Notes: generated by a model from the sequence alone, not told the origin. A DNA stretch of 34,029 nucleotides from Nevskia sp. (GCA_031291075.1 JARLJS010000086.1:1-34029); one strand, 5' to 3'. Positions 25,217 through 33,374 are shown, counted from the first letter of the stretch. Program-made: numbers and translations.

Positions 25217-25867
25217 CTATCTTGACTGCACGTAGACCGCCACCGCCTTGATCTCGTCGGGGCGCAGATCTTTGACCATGCCGTGTGCAGCGGATGTGCG
25301 CAACCGCCTTTGCATGACCTGGAGCTGGCGCACGATGTAGGCCGCATGCTGACCCGCAAGTCGCGGATAGGTGTCACGTCCTTCAGCGTTCGAGCCGTGA
25401 CAGCCGCTGCAGGCAACGATGCCGCGATCGGGAACATCCCGCTCGAACAATAGCCTGCCCTCTTCGACCAGCTTGGGGTCCCCAGGGATGCCCGGTGGTG
25501 GCGGCAGGCTCGCGTAGTAATGCGCAAACGCGTCGACCATGTCGTCGTTCACCAGCGTGGCCATGCCCCACATGTAATTGTTCGCTTCCGGATCGGTTCT
25601 TGACTTGCTCTTGAATGCGCGCAGCTGCGAGGCGAGGTAGATCTCCTGCTGTCCGGCGAGCCGGGGAAACATTGGCGACTTGCTCACGCCACCGCCTCCG
25701 TGACAGCCGGAACAGACCACGCCGGCGAGCTCCGCTACCGCATCCGCCTTGGTCTCTTCTGCGGCAGTCGCGACGCCGGCTGCATACAGCAGTCCCGAGG
25801 CGGCGAATATCAGAGCGGCACCGGCGCGCCCAAAGCGAGGCCCATGTCGACCGTGTGGCTTGCTCAT
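25217..25867 (-). CDS. Diheme cytochrome c4, second copy
   Basis: 216 residues. Signal peptide to about residue 36 (AGVATA), then two heme domains with C52-S-G-C55-H56 and C153-S-G-C156-H157. Most positions from the first heme onward match the c4 protein at 2009-2653, including FPRLAGQQE-YLA-QL-AFK, NYMWGMATLV and VDAFAHYYAS, so the two are paralogues. A strong ribosome site, GGAGGAGGT, precedes the ATG at 25867. It stands alone as a transcription unit with an FNR-type box about 295 nt upstream. It probably serves a different branch or oxygen regime from the copy coupled to the Cyc2-like gene. Confidence 0.9.
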   Translation of the reverse strand: MSKPHGRHGPRFGRAGAALIFAASGLLYAAGVATAAEETKADAVAELAGVVCSGCHGGGGVSKSPMFPRLAGQQEIYLASQLRAFKSKSRTDPEANNYMWGMATLVNDDMVDAFAHYYASLPPPPGIPGDPKLVEEGRLLFERDVPDRGIVACSGCHGSNAEGRDTYPRLAGQHAAYIVRQLQVMQRRLRTSAAHGMVKDLRPDEIKAVAVYVQSR

Positions 25868-26132
25868 ATTGCACCTCCTCCAGGTAACGTCTTGACCGAA
25901 ACGAAGGAGATCGACTCCTGGCGCCTGCAGAAACGGTGTTCGAACTGAGCAACGGGTCGAAAAGATGAGGGCGAAAAGGCTGACCGGGTACGATTCACAA
26001 GCCCAGGCAAGCAATGCCGGGAACAACCTTGCCGCATCAACCGGCCCCTTCTGTGCACGCTTCGGCGCATGAAAACACTTCCCCATGACTGCGGGGCCTC
26101 GCCGGCATCGTGTTCGTCGACGAGCAACTTTG

Positions 26133-26175
26133 AATGTAAGCAGACCTCCGGCAGCCGGGCATTGACGCAGGTCAA
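26133..26175 (-). promoter_or_regulatory. FNR/ANR-type box and -10 for the second cytochrome c4
   Basis: TTGAC-GCAG-GTCAA (26162-26175) is a perfectly symmetrical FNR-family box, centre 26168.5. Class II geometry on the minus strand predicts a -10 hexamer at 26139-26134; TACATT is found at 26138-26133. The transcript would have a leader of roughly 260 nt before the cytochrome ATG. The same type of box precedes the other c4 operon (506-519). Confidence 0.55.
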
Positions 26176-26185
26176 TGAACTCTTC

Positions 26186-26320
26186 AGCGCCGCCTCTGGC
26201 GGCGCTGTGCGGATCATTGTTGGGAGGTCGCTGGTTCGATTCCTTGAGAGCAGTGCCTCCGGAATCCGAATACACGAACAAACCTGATCAGGAAATGGTG
26301 CCCACCACTGGAATCGAACT
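26186..26320. repeat. 135-bp tandem repeat, copy 1, with tRNA 3'-end-like pieces
   Basis: Starts with a hairpin, CGCCGCC-TCT-GGCGGCG, then GGTCGCTGGTTCGATTCC, which looks like the variable region and T-arm of a tRNA. It ends TGGTGCCCACCACTGGAATC followed by GAAC, the reverse complement of a T-loop, acceptor strand and CCA. Thus a tRNA-like 3' half appears split and inverted within one unit, with GTTCGATTCC and GGAATCGAAC facing each other. It is not a functional tRNA. Copy 2 follows immediately. Confidence 0.8.
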
Positions 26321-26450
26321 AGCGCCGCCTCTGGCGGCGCTGTGCGGATCATTGTTGGGAGGTCGCTGGTTCGATTCCTTGAGAGCAGCCCCTCCGGAAC
26401 CCGAATACACGAACGAACCTGATCAGGAAATGGTGCCACCACTGGAATCA
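26321..26450. repeat. 135-bp tandem repeat, copy 2 (3' end eroded)
   Basis: Nearly identical to 26186-26320, one base shorter in the GTGCC(C)ACC run, with a few substitutions (AGTGCC to AGCCCC). Its 3' end reads GGAATCAAAAAC, so the inverted T-loop word is lost. Weak further similarity (TTCGGTTCCGATACACGACC) is seen near 26560. Tandem tRNA-fragment duplication is typical of island or plasmid attachment ends; no integrase is in the window. Confidence 0.75.
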
Positions 26451-26603
26451 AAAACCTACCGTAACCTACTGTTAGGGCTGGGTGATCCCAATGGGGGTCT
26501 TGTTACCTACGCACACCTCTACTCACACGCTTTTTTCCCTTGAAATGTTCCCGGGTTCGGTTCCGATACACGACCAGCGCGGTCGGTAATTCTACACCGA
26601 AAT

Positions 26604-26650
26604 CATTCGCCGATACGAGAGGGGCGGCGCCAACCGACTGTCGTCTCGCC
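26604..26650 (-). pseudogene. Remnant of an alpA-like gene (3' end)
   Basis: This stretch aligns with the coding 3' part of the AlpA-like gene at 28030-28073: CATTCG-NN-GATACGAGAGG matches outside two bases, and CCAACCGACTGTCGTCTCGCC matches CCAGCCGACGGTCGCCTCGCC at 18 of 21 positions. In the AlpA frame it reads GETTVGWRRPSRIGE then a stop, against GEATVGWPASRINEW. An extra G just upstream breaks the frame. No promoter or intact start is seen, so it is a decayed duplicate or the trace of a second element. Confidence 0.55.
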
Positions 26651-26795
26651 CGAGCCAGCGCTTGGGCGGTCCGAGGGCGTCCGAGCATGTCCAGCCTGAA
26701 CGAGTTTGAGTTCCAGTACAACCGCCGTCATCTGGAGGATGGCCCCGTACTGTGGCGGCCATCCGTGCCTCCGAAAGAAAGCGCTTTCTATATCG

Positions 26796-27662
26796 CTAAA
26801 TGGCGGCTGCTCGTTGCTTCAATTCCGCCAAGGCCCCCGCTATCTCGTTCTGGATGGATTTAGCCATCTCCACAGGGTTCTCTGCCTTACGGATCGGGCG
26901 ACCAACTACCAAGTAGTCTGAACCAGCCAAGATTGCCTCTTTCGGGGTCATGGACCGTTTATGGTCATCAGTGCTGGTCCCTTCAGGGCGAATGCCCGGT
27001 GACACGATTAGCAGATCTTTCGCCGTTGGATAGTATTGCCGCAAACGCTTCACGGATGAGCCCGATGCAATGACGCCGTCACAGCCCGAACCTATGATCT
27101 TTTCGGTCCGCTTGACAACCCAGTCGTCTAGGTCAATGGGCATCGAATCGTCAAGGTGATATACCTCTCGGATATCGCTTTGATCGTAGCTCGAAAGGTA
27201 GGTGACCTGAAGAAACTTCGGGAACTCATTGTCACCACGCCCAGCCTTTGCCGCTCGCGCCGTTGCTCCATTGCCCTGCAACGTAAAGAACTGAACCCCA
27301 TCAATCCCCATATTGCGCACTGCATTTTCAACTGTTCGCGGCGTATCGTCGATCTTTAGGTCAAGAAATACCTTCTTACGCAGGTCGGTAAGTTTTCTGA
27401 CAATACCATCCAGACCGTTCCCCATGAACAGCTGCAGGCCGACCTTGTAGAAGGTTACGGTATCTCCGAGTTCCTTCACTAACTTCATGGCCTCGTCGGC
27501 GCTGTCAAAATCCAACGCGACGATTAGGCGATCAGCAGCTGACGACGGAATAGGCATTGCTTGCGGAATGTAGTGGGAAGGAATGTCACTTACTGGGGAC
27601 GCAGCCGAGCGTGAGCCAGTCAGTTGAGTAGTATAGCTGGACTTGAGTGTGGCTGAACTCAT
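26796..27662 (-). CDS. pyrF: Orotidine 5'-phosphate decarboxylase in a mobile context
   Basis: 288 residues. The catalytic tetrad is visible: D51 (LIVALDFD), K73 (VTFYKVG), and D101-L-K103-x-x-D106 in LDLKIDDTP. A C-terminal VSPGIRP and DYLVVGRPI bind phosphate. It converts OMP to UMP. An N-terminal extension of about 40 residues, rich in Ser/Thr, precedes the core and is unusual. ATG 27662 has GGAGG 8 nt upstream; ATG 27686 lacks a ribosome site. Base composition is visibly lower in GC than the flanking chromosome. It follows a 59-residue HTH gene by 13 nt, so both form one operon with a palindromic operator. A cargo role on the element is inferred. Confidence 0.9.
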   Translation of the reverse strand: MSSATLKSSYTTQLTGSRSAASPVSDIPSHYIPQAMPIPSSAADRLIVALDFDSADEAMKLVKELGDTVTFYKVGLQLFMGNGLDGIVRKLTDLRKKVFLDLKIDDTPRTVENAVRNMGIDGVQFFTLQGNGATARAAKAGRGDNEFPKFLQVTYLSSYDQSDIREVYHLDDSMPIDLDDWVVKRTEKIIGSGCDGVIASGSSVKRLRQYYPTAKDLLIVSPGIRPEGTSTDDHKRSMTPKEAILAGSDYLVVGRPIRKAENPVEMAKSIQNEIAGALAELKQRAAAI

Positions 27663-27675
27663 TGGGGCCCTCCCG

Positions 27676-27855
27676 TTAGTCGCCATTTTTGAAGGCTGCT
27701 ACGTCCGGTTTTGCGATAGCCCATTCTTTCCTGAGCCCCTTCACGCGACGTTTTGAGGCAGGAAGTCGCTTTTCTCTGATGTAGCGACGCACCGTTTCTT
27801 GGCTGACCCCAATCTCCTTGGCCGCTTGGGAAACCGAATAATAGTCTGTAGGCAT
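27676..27855 (-). CDS. Small helix-turn-helix protein (excisionase/MerR-type fold), 59 residues
   Basis: Minus-strand ATG at 27855. The product reads YYSVSQAAKEIGVSQETVRR then YIREKRLPASKRR, a standard winged helix-turn-helix of the excisionase/HTH_17 type, with a basic wing. It ends 13 nt before pyrF. The ribosome site (GAGAGG) is very close to the ATG, so initiation may be inefficient or the transcript nearly leaderless. Its likely target is the inverted repeat overlapping the promoter just upstream (27866-27897). Autoregulation and control of pyrF are inferred; an excisionase role is an alternative. Confidence 0.75.
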   Translation of the reverse strand: MPTDYYSVSQAAKEIGVSQETVRRYIREKRLPASKRRVKGLRKEWAIAKPDVAAFKNGD

Positions 27856-27865
27856 CCTCTCAACC

Positions 27866-27920
27866 TATAGTGCTAGCCGTTAGTCCAGATCACTATATGT
27901 TGTATTCATGCAGTACGCAA
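27866..27920 (-). promoter_or_regulatory. Sigma-70 promoter with overlapping inverted-repeat operator for HTH-pyrF
   Basis: On the minus strand, TTGCGT (plus 27915-27920) and TATAGT (plus 27892-27897) are separated by exactly 17 bp. The inverted repeat TATAGTG (27866-27872) / CACTATA (27891-27897) has an 18-bp centre; one arm covers the -10 and the other lies over the early transcribed region, an arrangement suited to repression. Confidence 0.65.
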
Positions 27921-27974
27921 CCCGCGCGCATGCTGGTGTATACGACATAGTGAGCGCATAAGAGGACCGAACTA

Positions 27975-28424
27975 CTAGGTTCGGGTGTGGAGCCGTCCTC
28001 CGGCGTGGTCGTTCATCCGGCGCTGAATCCATTCGTTGATACGAGAGGCGGGCCAGCCGACGGTCGCCTCGCCGAGCCGGACCGGCGCCGGGAAGGTGCC
28101 TTTGCGGATGCGCTCGTAGATGGTGGACCGGCTCAGGCCTGTCGCGGCCCTGACCGCCGGCAGCCGCAGCAGGGAGTCGGACGGCGCCGGATCGGCCCCT
28201 ACCCGTCCGCTGCCGGACCCGCCGTTATTGGCGACGTCGGCCGGACTGGTCCGGACGACGGCGTCCGGATTGGACCCAGGGACCGGCGGCACTACGGCTG
28301 GAGGCGCGGCGGCGGCCACCGGCGGATCGAGTTGCAGGCTGAGCTGGCGGTCGGCCTCGGCCGCGTGATGCGAGCCGCGACGGCGTCGGCCGGGGCGCAG
28401 TAGTCGCTTCCAATTCTTTGCCAT
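27975..28424 (-). CDS. AlpA-like HTH regulator with long N-terminal extension
   Basis: 149 residues. The C-terminal 60 residues match AlpA/prophage regulators: LLRLPAVRAATGLSRSTIYE (helix-turn-helix), then FPAPVRLGEATVGWPASRINEWIQ. AlpA proteins are usually about 70 residues; here about 85 extra residues form a basic start (KNWKRLLRPGRRRRG) and a Pro/Ala/Gly/Ser-rich linker. AGGAG lies 8 nt before the ATG. It follows the relaxase gene by 42 nt on the same strand and may end the mobilisation operon. AlpA proteins usually activate integrase or excision genes. A stem CCGAAC-TACTAG-GTTCGG (27967-27984) spans its stop codon. Confidence 0.82.
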   Translation of the reverse strand: MAKNWKRLLRPGRRRRGSHHAAEADRQLSLQLDPPVAAAAPPAVVPPVPGSNPDAVVRTSPADVANNGGSGSGRVGADPAPSDSLLRLPAVRAATGLSRSTIYERIRKGTFPAPVRLGEATVGWPASRINEWIQRRMNDHAGGRLHTRT

Positions 28425-28466
28425 GACATCCGCTCCTGCGGCGCTCAAGGCCGCGTCGAATCCCTT

Positions 28467-31187
28467 TCAGAATCGGCCCATCGTGTGTTCCGGACCACGC
28501 GGCTGCGGCGTGTGCCGTGCGCTGGCGTCGTCCGAGGAAGTCCGCTGCGGTCCGGAACCCATGTCCGGTGCGCGCTGGCGCTGTCCAGCCACGTCCAGCG
28601 CCGCCGTCTTCTGCGACTGGCGCAGGATCGCCTCGGGCAGCGCGCTGCGGTCGTTGGTGTAGACGACGGCGGCCTGGCGCGCGCGCGTGAGGTCGGTATA
28701 GAAGCTGCGGTGGTCGGTGGTCTTGGCCTGCGCGTCCTTGTCCAGCAGCACGCGGTCCGCGCCCAGGCCCTGCGCGCTGTGGCCGGTGGCGGCGTAGCCG
28801 TGCTCGACCGGCAGCACCCGGTCGGCCTTCAGCACCTTGCGCTCGCCTTGGTCGGTCCGCAGCACCAAGGTCTCGCCGGAGATGGACTCGACCTGGCCGC
28901 GCTCGCCGTTGCGGATGCCAAGTTCCCGATCGGTGCCGGTCACCCGCAGCCGCTCACCTGGCGCCACCTCGCGCGCTTCGACGCGCCCCAGCTGGAAGCC
29001 CTTGGCGCTGAGCCGGGCCGGCGTGTAGGCAATCTCGCGCCCCGCCGCGCTGCGGGCCACGACGTGATCCGCATACACCGCCGCGATGCGGTACAGCTCG
29101 CCGCGCGCCACGCCGAGCGAGCGGTAGTCCTGCTGAAACCACACCGCATCGCCGACTGCATGGCGGTCCAGGCGCTTCTGCTCGGCCTCGGTCAGGTCCT
29201 TGCGCTGGAACACCTGGACGGACGCGGTCGGACCGTCCAGCTCGCCGCGGGCCTTGAGCGCCTCGCGGACGGCCGCGTTCAGCTCGGTGCGGGCGGCGTT
29301 GGTGCCGGTCAGGATCAGGGTGCCGTCCCGCTCCGTCCGCGGGAGTCCAGCGTAGTCCAGAGCGATCCGCTGATAGCGCTGTGCAGCGTCCGGAATCTCC
29401 CGCACGTCCAGCTTCGCCAGCGCGCGCACCGGCTGGTCCACGGATAGCCGCGCCGCCTCACGTAACTGCCCGTCGCGCTGGCGCAGAATCTCGGTCATGC
29501 GCGCCGTCTCCATGCCGTGCTGCTGGAGCTGGGTGAAGGCGCGCCCGGCGCTGACGGACTGGTATTGCCGGGTGTCGCCGACCAGCAGGACGCGGGCACC
29601 GGACTTCTCGGCACGCTCCAGCGTGGACAGCAGATTGCGGTTGCCGACCAGTCCGGCCTCGTCGACGACGAGCAAGGTGCGGTCGTTGAGCGCCGCCGGC
29701 GCCGTCCGGTCGGACAGCCAGCTCTGCAAGGTCTTGGCCTCGATGCCGGATTCGCGCAGGGCCTTGACCGCGCTGTGCGAGGGCGCCAGGCCGATGACCT
29801 GGTAGCCGCGCTCCTGCGCCAGCTCGCCGAAGGTGTGCAGCGCCGTGGTCTTGCCGCTGCCGGCGTAACCCTGGATGCCGGCAATTCGGTTATGGGTCGT
29901 GGCGGCGACTTCGACGGCCTGGGCCTGGCCCACGGTCAGGTCCCGTCCGGCCAGGTGACGCGCCACCTCGCTGTGCGACGCGATCGGCGTCACCCGCTCG
30001 CGGCCGAAGCGTTCGCCGGCGAGGATGCGGCGCTCGATGTCCAGCGCCTTGAGCGTGGTCACCTGCTGGGCGTCGCGCGACGGCAGCACCTGCCCTGCCC
30101 GCTCCCGCCGTGCCAGCTCGGCGGCGACGGCGCCGTAGCCCACATCGCCGCGCGACTCGCGCAGGGCGACCGTCAGTACGTCGCGGCGCTCGAACGCCGC
30201 TTCGCGCTCACCAAGGTGTGCCAGTGCGAATTTGACCGCTTCGCGCGCCGAGCGCTGCTCGGCCAGGTGTTCCGATTCCTGGCGCTGCGGCCCGCCGCGA
30301 TGCTGCTGCCCCCGGGCGGAGGCGCGGGGCAGCGAGGTATCCATGCCGGCGGCTTTCGCGCGGGCCTGCCATTCCCTGGTCAGCGCCGCGCGGTCGTAGT
30401 CCTGCTTGGCATTTCGCGTGGCGAGCGTGGCAGCCTTCTTCTGCTTCGGCGTCGCCGTGTCCAGCGTCAGGCCCTTGGCGGCGAGCGCGGCCTCGATGTC
30501 CCGGCCGCGGCTGCTGAACTGCTCGATCTGCTCGCAGCTGATCTGCGCCAGCTCGGGATTGCCGTGCTTGCCGGTGGTGATCTCGTAGCCCAGATCACGC
30601 GCCCCCTTTGCCAGCTCGGACAGGTAAATCTCGTACATCAGGCGCTGTTCCTTGAACATCGCCGTGTTGTCCACGCTGCGCCACTGTCCGTCCTGGCGCT
30701 GGGTCAGATTCAGCGCGACGACGTGGCTGTGCAGGTCCGGATCGCCCGCCCGGCTGGTGGTGTGCAGGAATTCCGCCATCACCGCCTTGCCGGTGACCTC
30801 GACCCGCGTCCGGCCGTGCTCGGTGACGCGCGTGGCGGTGGTTGCCTCGATGCGCTCGCGCGCGACCGCGACGGCCTTCTGGTGCACCTGCACCAGGCGG
30901 TCGTCCCCCGCCACCAGCGCCTGGATCGAAAACGACTTCGGCGCGCTGAACTCGAAGTCCGTTCCCGCCCTGCGGTCGCCGCCGCCGTGATGCAGCCGGG
31001 TCCCGTCCGGCAGCTCGCCGCGGACCAGCGCCTGGAAATCCTCCGGCCGCATCGCTCCGGACAGTCCGAGGGCTTCCGCGCCCTTGCCGTGCCATCCGGA
31101 CGGCGCGGCCGCGTCTTTGGTGTAGTAGTCATCCTTGTCGTAGTAGCGGCCGGCCTGGCCGGCGCCGATGTTCTTGGCCAAGGCCAT
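28467..31187 (-). CDS. MobF-family conjugative relaxase-helicase (TrwC/TraI-like)
   Basis: 906 residues, near the size of TrwC (966). The N-terminal relaxase domain has two catalytic tyrosine pairs (Y15, Y16 and Y21, Y22 in RYYDKDDYYTKD) and the metal-binding histidine triad H142, H153, H155 (FLHTTSR...DLHSHVVALN). Residues about 400-906 are a RecD-type helicase: Walker A GYAGSGKT near 435-445, LLVVDEAGLVGN, and C-terminal GHSAQGLGADRV and YTDLTRARQ. It should nick oriT and unwind the transferred strand. Start ATG 31187 is 3 nt after the coupling-protein stop, with weak SD, so coupled translation is likely. The C-terminus (QPRGPEHTMGRF) is low-complexity. Confidence 0.93.
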   Translation of the reverse strand: MALAKNIGAGQAGRYYDKDDYYTKDAAAPSGWHGKGAEALGLSGAMRPEDFQALVRGELPDGTRLHHGGGDRRAGTDFEFSAPKSFSIQALVAGDDRLVQVHQKAVAVARERIEATTATRVTEHGRTRVEVTGKAVMAEFLHTTSRAGDPDLHSHVVALNLTQRQDGQWRSVDNTAMFKEQRLMYEIYLSELAKGARDLGYEITTGKHGNPELAQISCEQIEQFSSRGRDIEAALAAKGLTLDTATPKQKKAATLATRNAKQDYDRAALTREWQARAKAAGMDTSLPRASARGQQHRGGPQRQESEHLAEQRSAREAVKFALAHLGEREAAFERRDVLTVALRESRGDVGYGAVAAELARRERAGQVLPSRDAQQVTTLKALDIERRILAGERFGRERVTPIASHSEVARHLAGRDLTVGQAQAVEVAATTHNRIAGIQGYAGSGKTTALHTFGELAQERGYQVIGLAPSHSAVKALRESGIEAKTLQSWLSDRTAPAALNDRTLLVVDEAGLVGNRNLLSTLERAEKSGARVLLVGDTRQYQSVSAGRAFTQLQQHGMETARMTEILRQRDGQLREAARLSVDQPVRALAKLDVREIPDAAQRYQRIALDYAGLPRTERDGTLILTGTNAARTELNAAVREALKARGELDGPTASVQVFQRKDLTEAEQKRLDRHAVGDAVWFQQDYRSLGVARGELYRIAAVYADHVVARSAAGREIAYTPARLSAKGFQLGRVEAREVAPGERLRVTGTDRELGIRNGERGQVESISGETLVLRTDQGERKVLKADRVLPVEHGYAATGHSAQGLGADRVLLDKDAQAKTTDHRSFYTDLTRARQAAVVYTNDRSALPEAILRQSQKTAALDVAGQRQRAPDMGSGPQRTSSDDASARHTPQPRGPEHTMGRF

Positions 31188-31190
31188 GGC

Positions 31191-32978
31191 TCAGGCCCCC
31201 GCCGACACGAAGGGCGGCGTCCGCTGCGGCATCAGCACCAGCGGAATGCGCACCGGATGAATCAGCATGTCCCCGGCCCGGCGCAGGAAGCCGGAGCGCT
31301 CCTTCAGCCCCTGCAGCTCGGACGCCAGGATCAGGTGCTCCAGCACGACGTCCGTGCTTTCGCCGTGCGAGCCGGTGGAGCGCGTGCCGGAATGGCCGGA
31401 CTGGCGGTTGATCTTGCGCCGCGCCAGTTCCCGCTGGCCCAGCTCCTCCTGGAAGTAGTGCGCCGTCTCGTGATCGCCGATGGCGAGGATGAGCTTGTTG
31501 GCGAGCGAGCTGAGAATGACCTGGGCTTCGTCGTAGCCGTAGGTGGCCCTCAACTGGGCAATGGTCTGCAAGCCGGCCACCATCACGCCGCCGTGCTTGC
31601 GCAGCTTGGTCGCGGCCAGGCGCATCGAGGCGACCTTGCCGAGCGAGTCCAGCTCGTCCACCACGAACCAGATGCGCCGGCTCAGGTCTTCCGGCAGGGA
31701 CAGGGCTTCGGCCACCGCCAGGCCCATCCAGGTGGCGATGAGGTATTTGAGCGAATCGAGCTGGTCGTCCCGGTACGGCAGGAACAGCCAGCCCGGCGCG
31801 CCTTGCCGCACCCAGTCGCGGATCGAGAACGCCGGATGCTGTTCGTCCGGCTCCGGCAGGTATTCCCAGCTCTGGATGTGCGGGGTGATGACGCCCAGGA
31901 TCGAATGGAACATAGCGTCATGCCGGCGCAGGCCGGCGGCGCTGGTGCCCGAAAGCATGCTCTGCAGCTCGTTGTCGTGGGCGGCGTTGATCAGGCGCAG
32001 CATCTCGCCCGCGGAGGCGCGGCCGTCCTCGTGGAGCTGCTTGAGGCTGGCCGACAGCAGCACCCGGCCGAAGCGGCGCCATTCCTCCTCGTTGGCGGTG
32101 TTGCCCGGCGGGATCACCGCCGTCGCCAGCACGTCATAGTCGAACGGCGCGCGGATTTCCGCGAACGGGCTCCAGCGCACGCTGCGGCCGTCGAAGGGAT
32201 TGAGAATCAGGTCGGTCTGCTTGCCGAAGCGCGCCAGGTAGCCGCCGTCCGGGTCCGCCACCACGGCGCGGTCGCCGCGGGCGTCGGCGGTGCGCAGCAG
32301 TTGCTGGATCGCCTGCGTTTTGCCGGCGCCGGTGCGGCCGGCGACCAGGAAGTGGTACAGCTCCGCCGCGACGGGAATGGCGACGTGGCCGAGCCGCAGG
32401 GTCGAAGGCCCAATGCCGTCCAGGCGCGTCCGCAGCAGTCGCGCGCCGAACGCGAGGCCGTAGCCGGCGGTCAGCGCCGCCGGGGCGCTGTACCGGAACG
32501 CGGCGGCCGCGAAACGATAGGCCAGCGCATAGCCGAGCAGGGACAGCAGGGCGCCCGACAGCCAGGCCACCCGCCACGGCCCGGCGAAGGCAGCCGGCAC
32601 CGCGAAATCCCGCAACCGCGCGCCGCGGCGGTGGAACTCGCCGGAGCGGTCGAAGGCCAGCCATCCGGGCAGCGCCGCGGCGGTGGTGCCGGCGGCGAGC
32701 CCGCCGAACAGGAGGCTACCGAGCAACAGGACGTAGAAACGCCGACGCCATCCGGGCATCCGATCCAGGTAGCCGACCAAGGCGGCGGCATCCGCACGGC
32801 GCCACACGCCGCGGTCCCACCGCACTTGAACCGGCTTGGGCGGCAGCGCGAACGCGCGATGGAACGTCTGGCTGACCCAGGCTTTGCGGTAGGCGGCCTG
32901 GTCGTAGGAGGCGCTGGCGTCGAAATAGACCTCGGACGCCGCGAACAGGATGATGGCGAACAGCAGCCAGGCGCGCAT
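31191..32978 (-). CDS. Type IV coupling protein (TrwB/TraD-like ATPase)
   Basis: 595 residues. N-terminal membrane helices (about 1-18, 83-105 and 135-170) anchor it. The ATPase has Walker A FLVAGRTGAGKTQAI near residue 211 and Walker B IWFVVDELDSLGK near 438, followed by RKHGGVMVAGLQTIAQL. A C-terminal QSGHSGTRSTGSHGES stretch is low-complexity. It connects the relaxosome with a type IV secretion channel and pumps DNA. It lies 7 nt after the ribbon-helix-helix gene, and the order RHH-T4CP-relaxase is that of trwABC in plasmid R388. No type IV secretion genes are in the window. Confidence 0.92.
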   Translation of the reverse strand: MRAWLLFAIILFAASEVYFDASASYDQAAYRKAWVSQTFHRAFALPPKPVQVRWDRGVWRRADAAALVGYLDRMPGWRRRFYVLLLGSLLFGGLAAGTTAAALPGWLAFDRSGEFHRRGARLRDFAVPAAFAGPWRVAWLSGALLSLLGYALAYRFAAAAFRYSAPAALTAGYGLAFGARLLRTRLDGIGPSTLRLGHVAIPVAAELYHFLVAGRTGAGKTQAIQQLLRTADARGDRAVVADPDGGYLARFGKQTDLILNPFDGRSVRWSPFAEIRAPFDYDVLATAVIPPGNTANEEEWRRFGRVLLSASLKQLHEDGRASAGEMLRLINAAHDNELQSMLSGTSAAGLRRHDAMFHSILGVITPHIQSWEYLPEPDEQHPAFSIRDWVRQGAPGWLFLPYRDDQLDSLKYLIATWMGLAVAEALSLPEDLSRRIWFVVDELDSLGKVASMRLAATKLRKHGGVMVAGLQTIAQLRATYGYDEAQVILSSLANKLILAIGDHETAHYFQEELGQRELARRKINRQSGHSGTRSTGSHGESTDVVLEHLILASELQGLKERSGFLRRAGDMLIHPVRIPLVLMPQRTPPFVSAGA

Positions 32979-32985
32979 GGCCGAT

Positions 32986-33366
32986 TCACCCGCGCAGCAG
33001 CCGCAGCAGCGAGGCGGTTTCCGACTGCGCCATGTCCCGCGCCTGCTGCGCTACGAGGCCCAGCTCGGACGAGGAGCGATTGAGGCTGGCGTTGAGCTTC
33101 TTGAGCAGGGCCTCGGAAAAGCACGCCGCGAACAGCACGCGCTCGACGATCTGTGGCGGGACGGTGCCGGAAGCTTTGGCGGGAGATTCCGCTGGCGCGG
33201 CAGGATGCCCGTTGCGGGGCAGAAGGTCTTCCAGGCTCTCCGCCAGATGACCGCGCTCGACCAGATGGGCGATCCGGTTGCTGAGATTCATGCCGCGCTC
33301 GGCTGCTTCGCGCTGGACCTGCACCCTCAAGGTGGGCGGGAGCCGTATGCTGATCTGGCTGCTCAT
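32986..33366 (-). CDS. Ribbon-helix-helix relaxosome accessory protein (TrwA-like)
   Basis: 126 residues. The N-terminus SSQISIRLPPTLRVQVQREA with MNLSNRIAHLV is a ribbon-helix-helix DNA-binding domain. A Pro/Ala-rich linker (about 50-70) and a helical C-terminal half (VERVLFAACFSEALLKKLNASLN) probably form a tetramerisation domain. Position directly upstream of the coupling protein and relaxase matches TrwA, which binds oriT and represses the trw operon. GAGGG lies 7 nt before the ATG. The operon is transcribed divergently from an XRE repressor gene. Confidence 0.8.
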   Translation of the reverse strand: MSSQISIRLPPTLRVQVQREAAERGMNLSNRIAHLVERGHLAESLEDLLPRNGHPAAPAESPAKASGTVPPQIVERVLFAACFSEALLKKLNASLNRSSSELGLVAQQARDMAQSETASLLRLLRG

Positions 33367-33374
33367 GGCGAACC

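Noticed and set aside
26205-26320. Functional tRNA gene in the repeat
   Set aside because: No single strand carries an acceptor, D-arm, paired anticodon stem and paired T-stem together; only 3'-half pieces are present and they are inverted relative to each other.
27967-27984. Intrinsic terminator at the alpA stop codon
   Set aside because: The stem CCGAAC/GTTCGG is short and no T-run follows on the minus strand.
29517-33083. 1188-residue plus-strand open frame opposite the relaxase and coupling protein
   Set aside because: Same GC-driven shadow; its composition is featureless and the minus frames contain all catalytic motifs.
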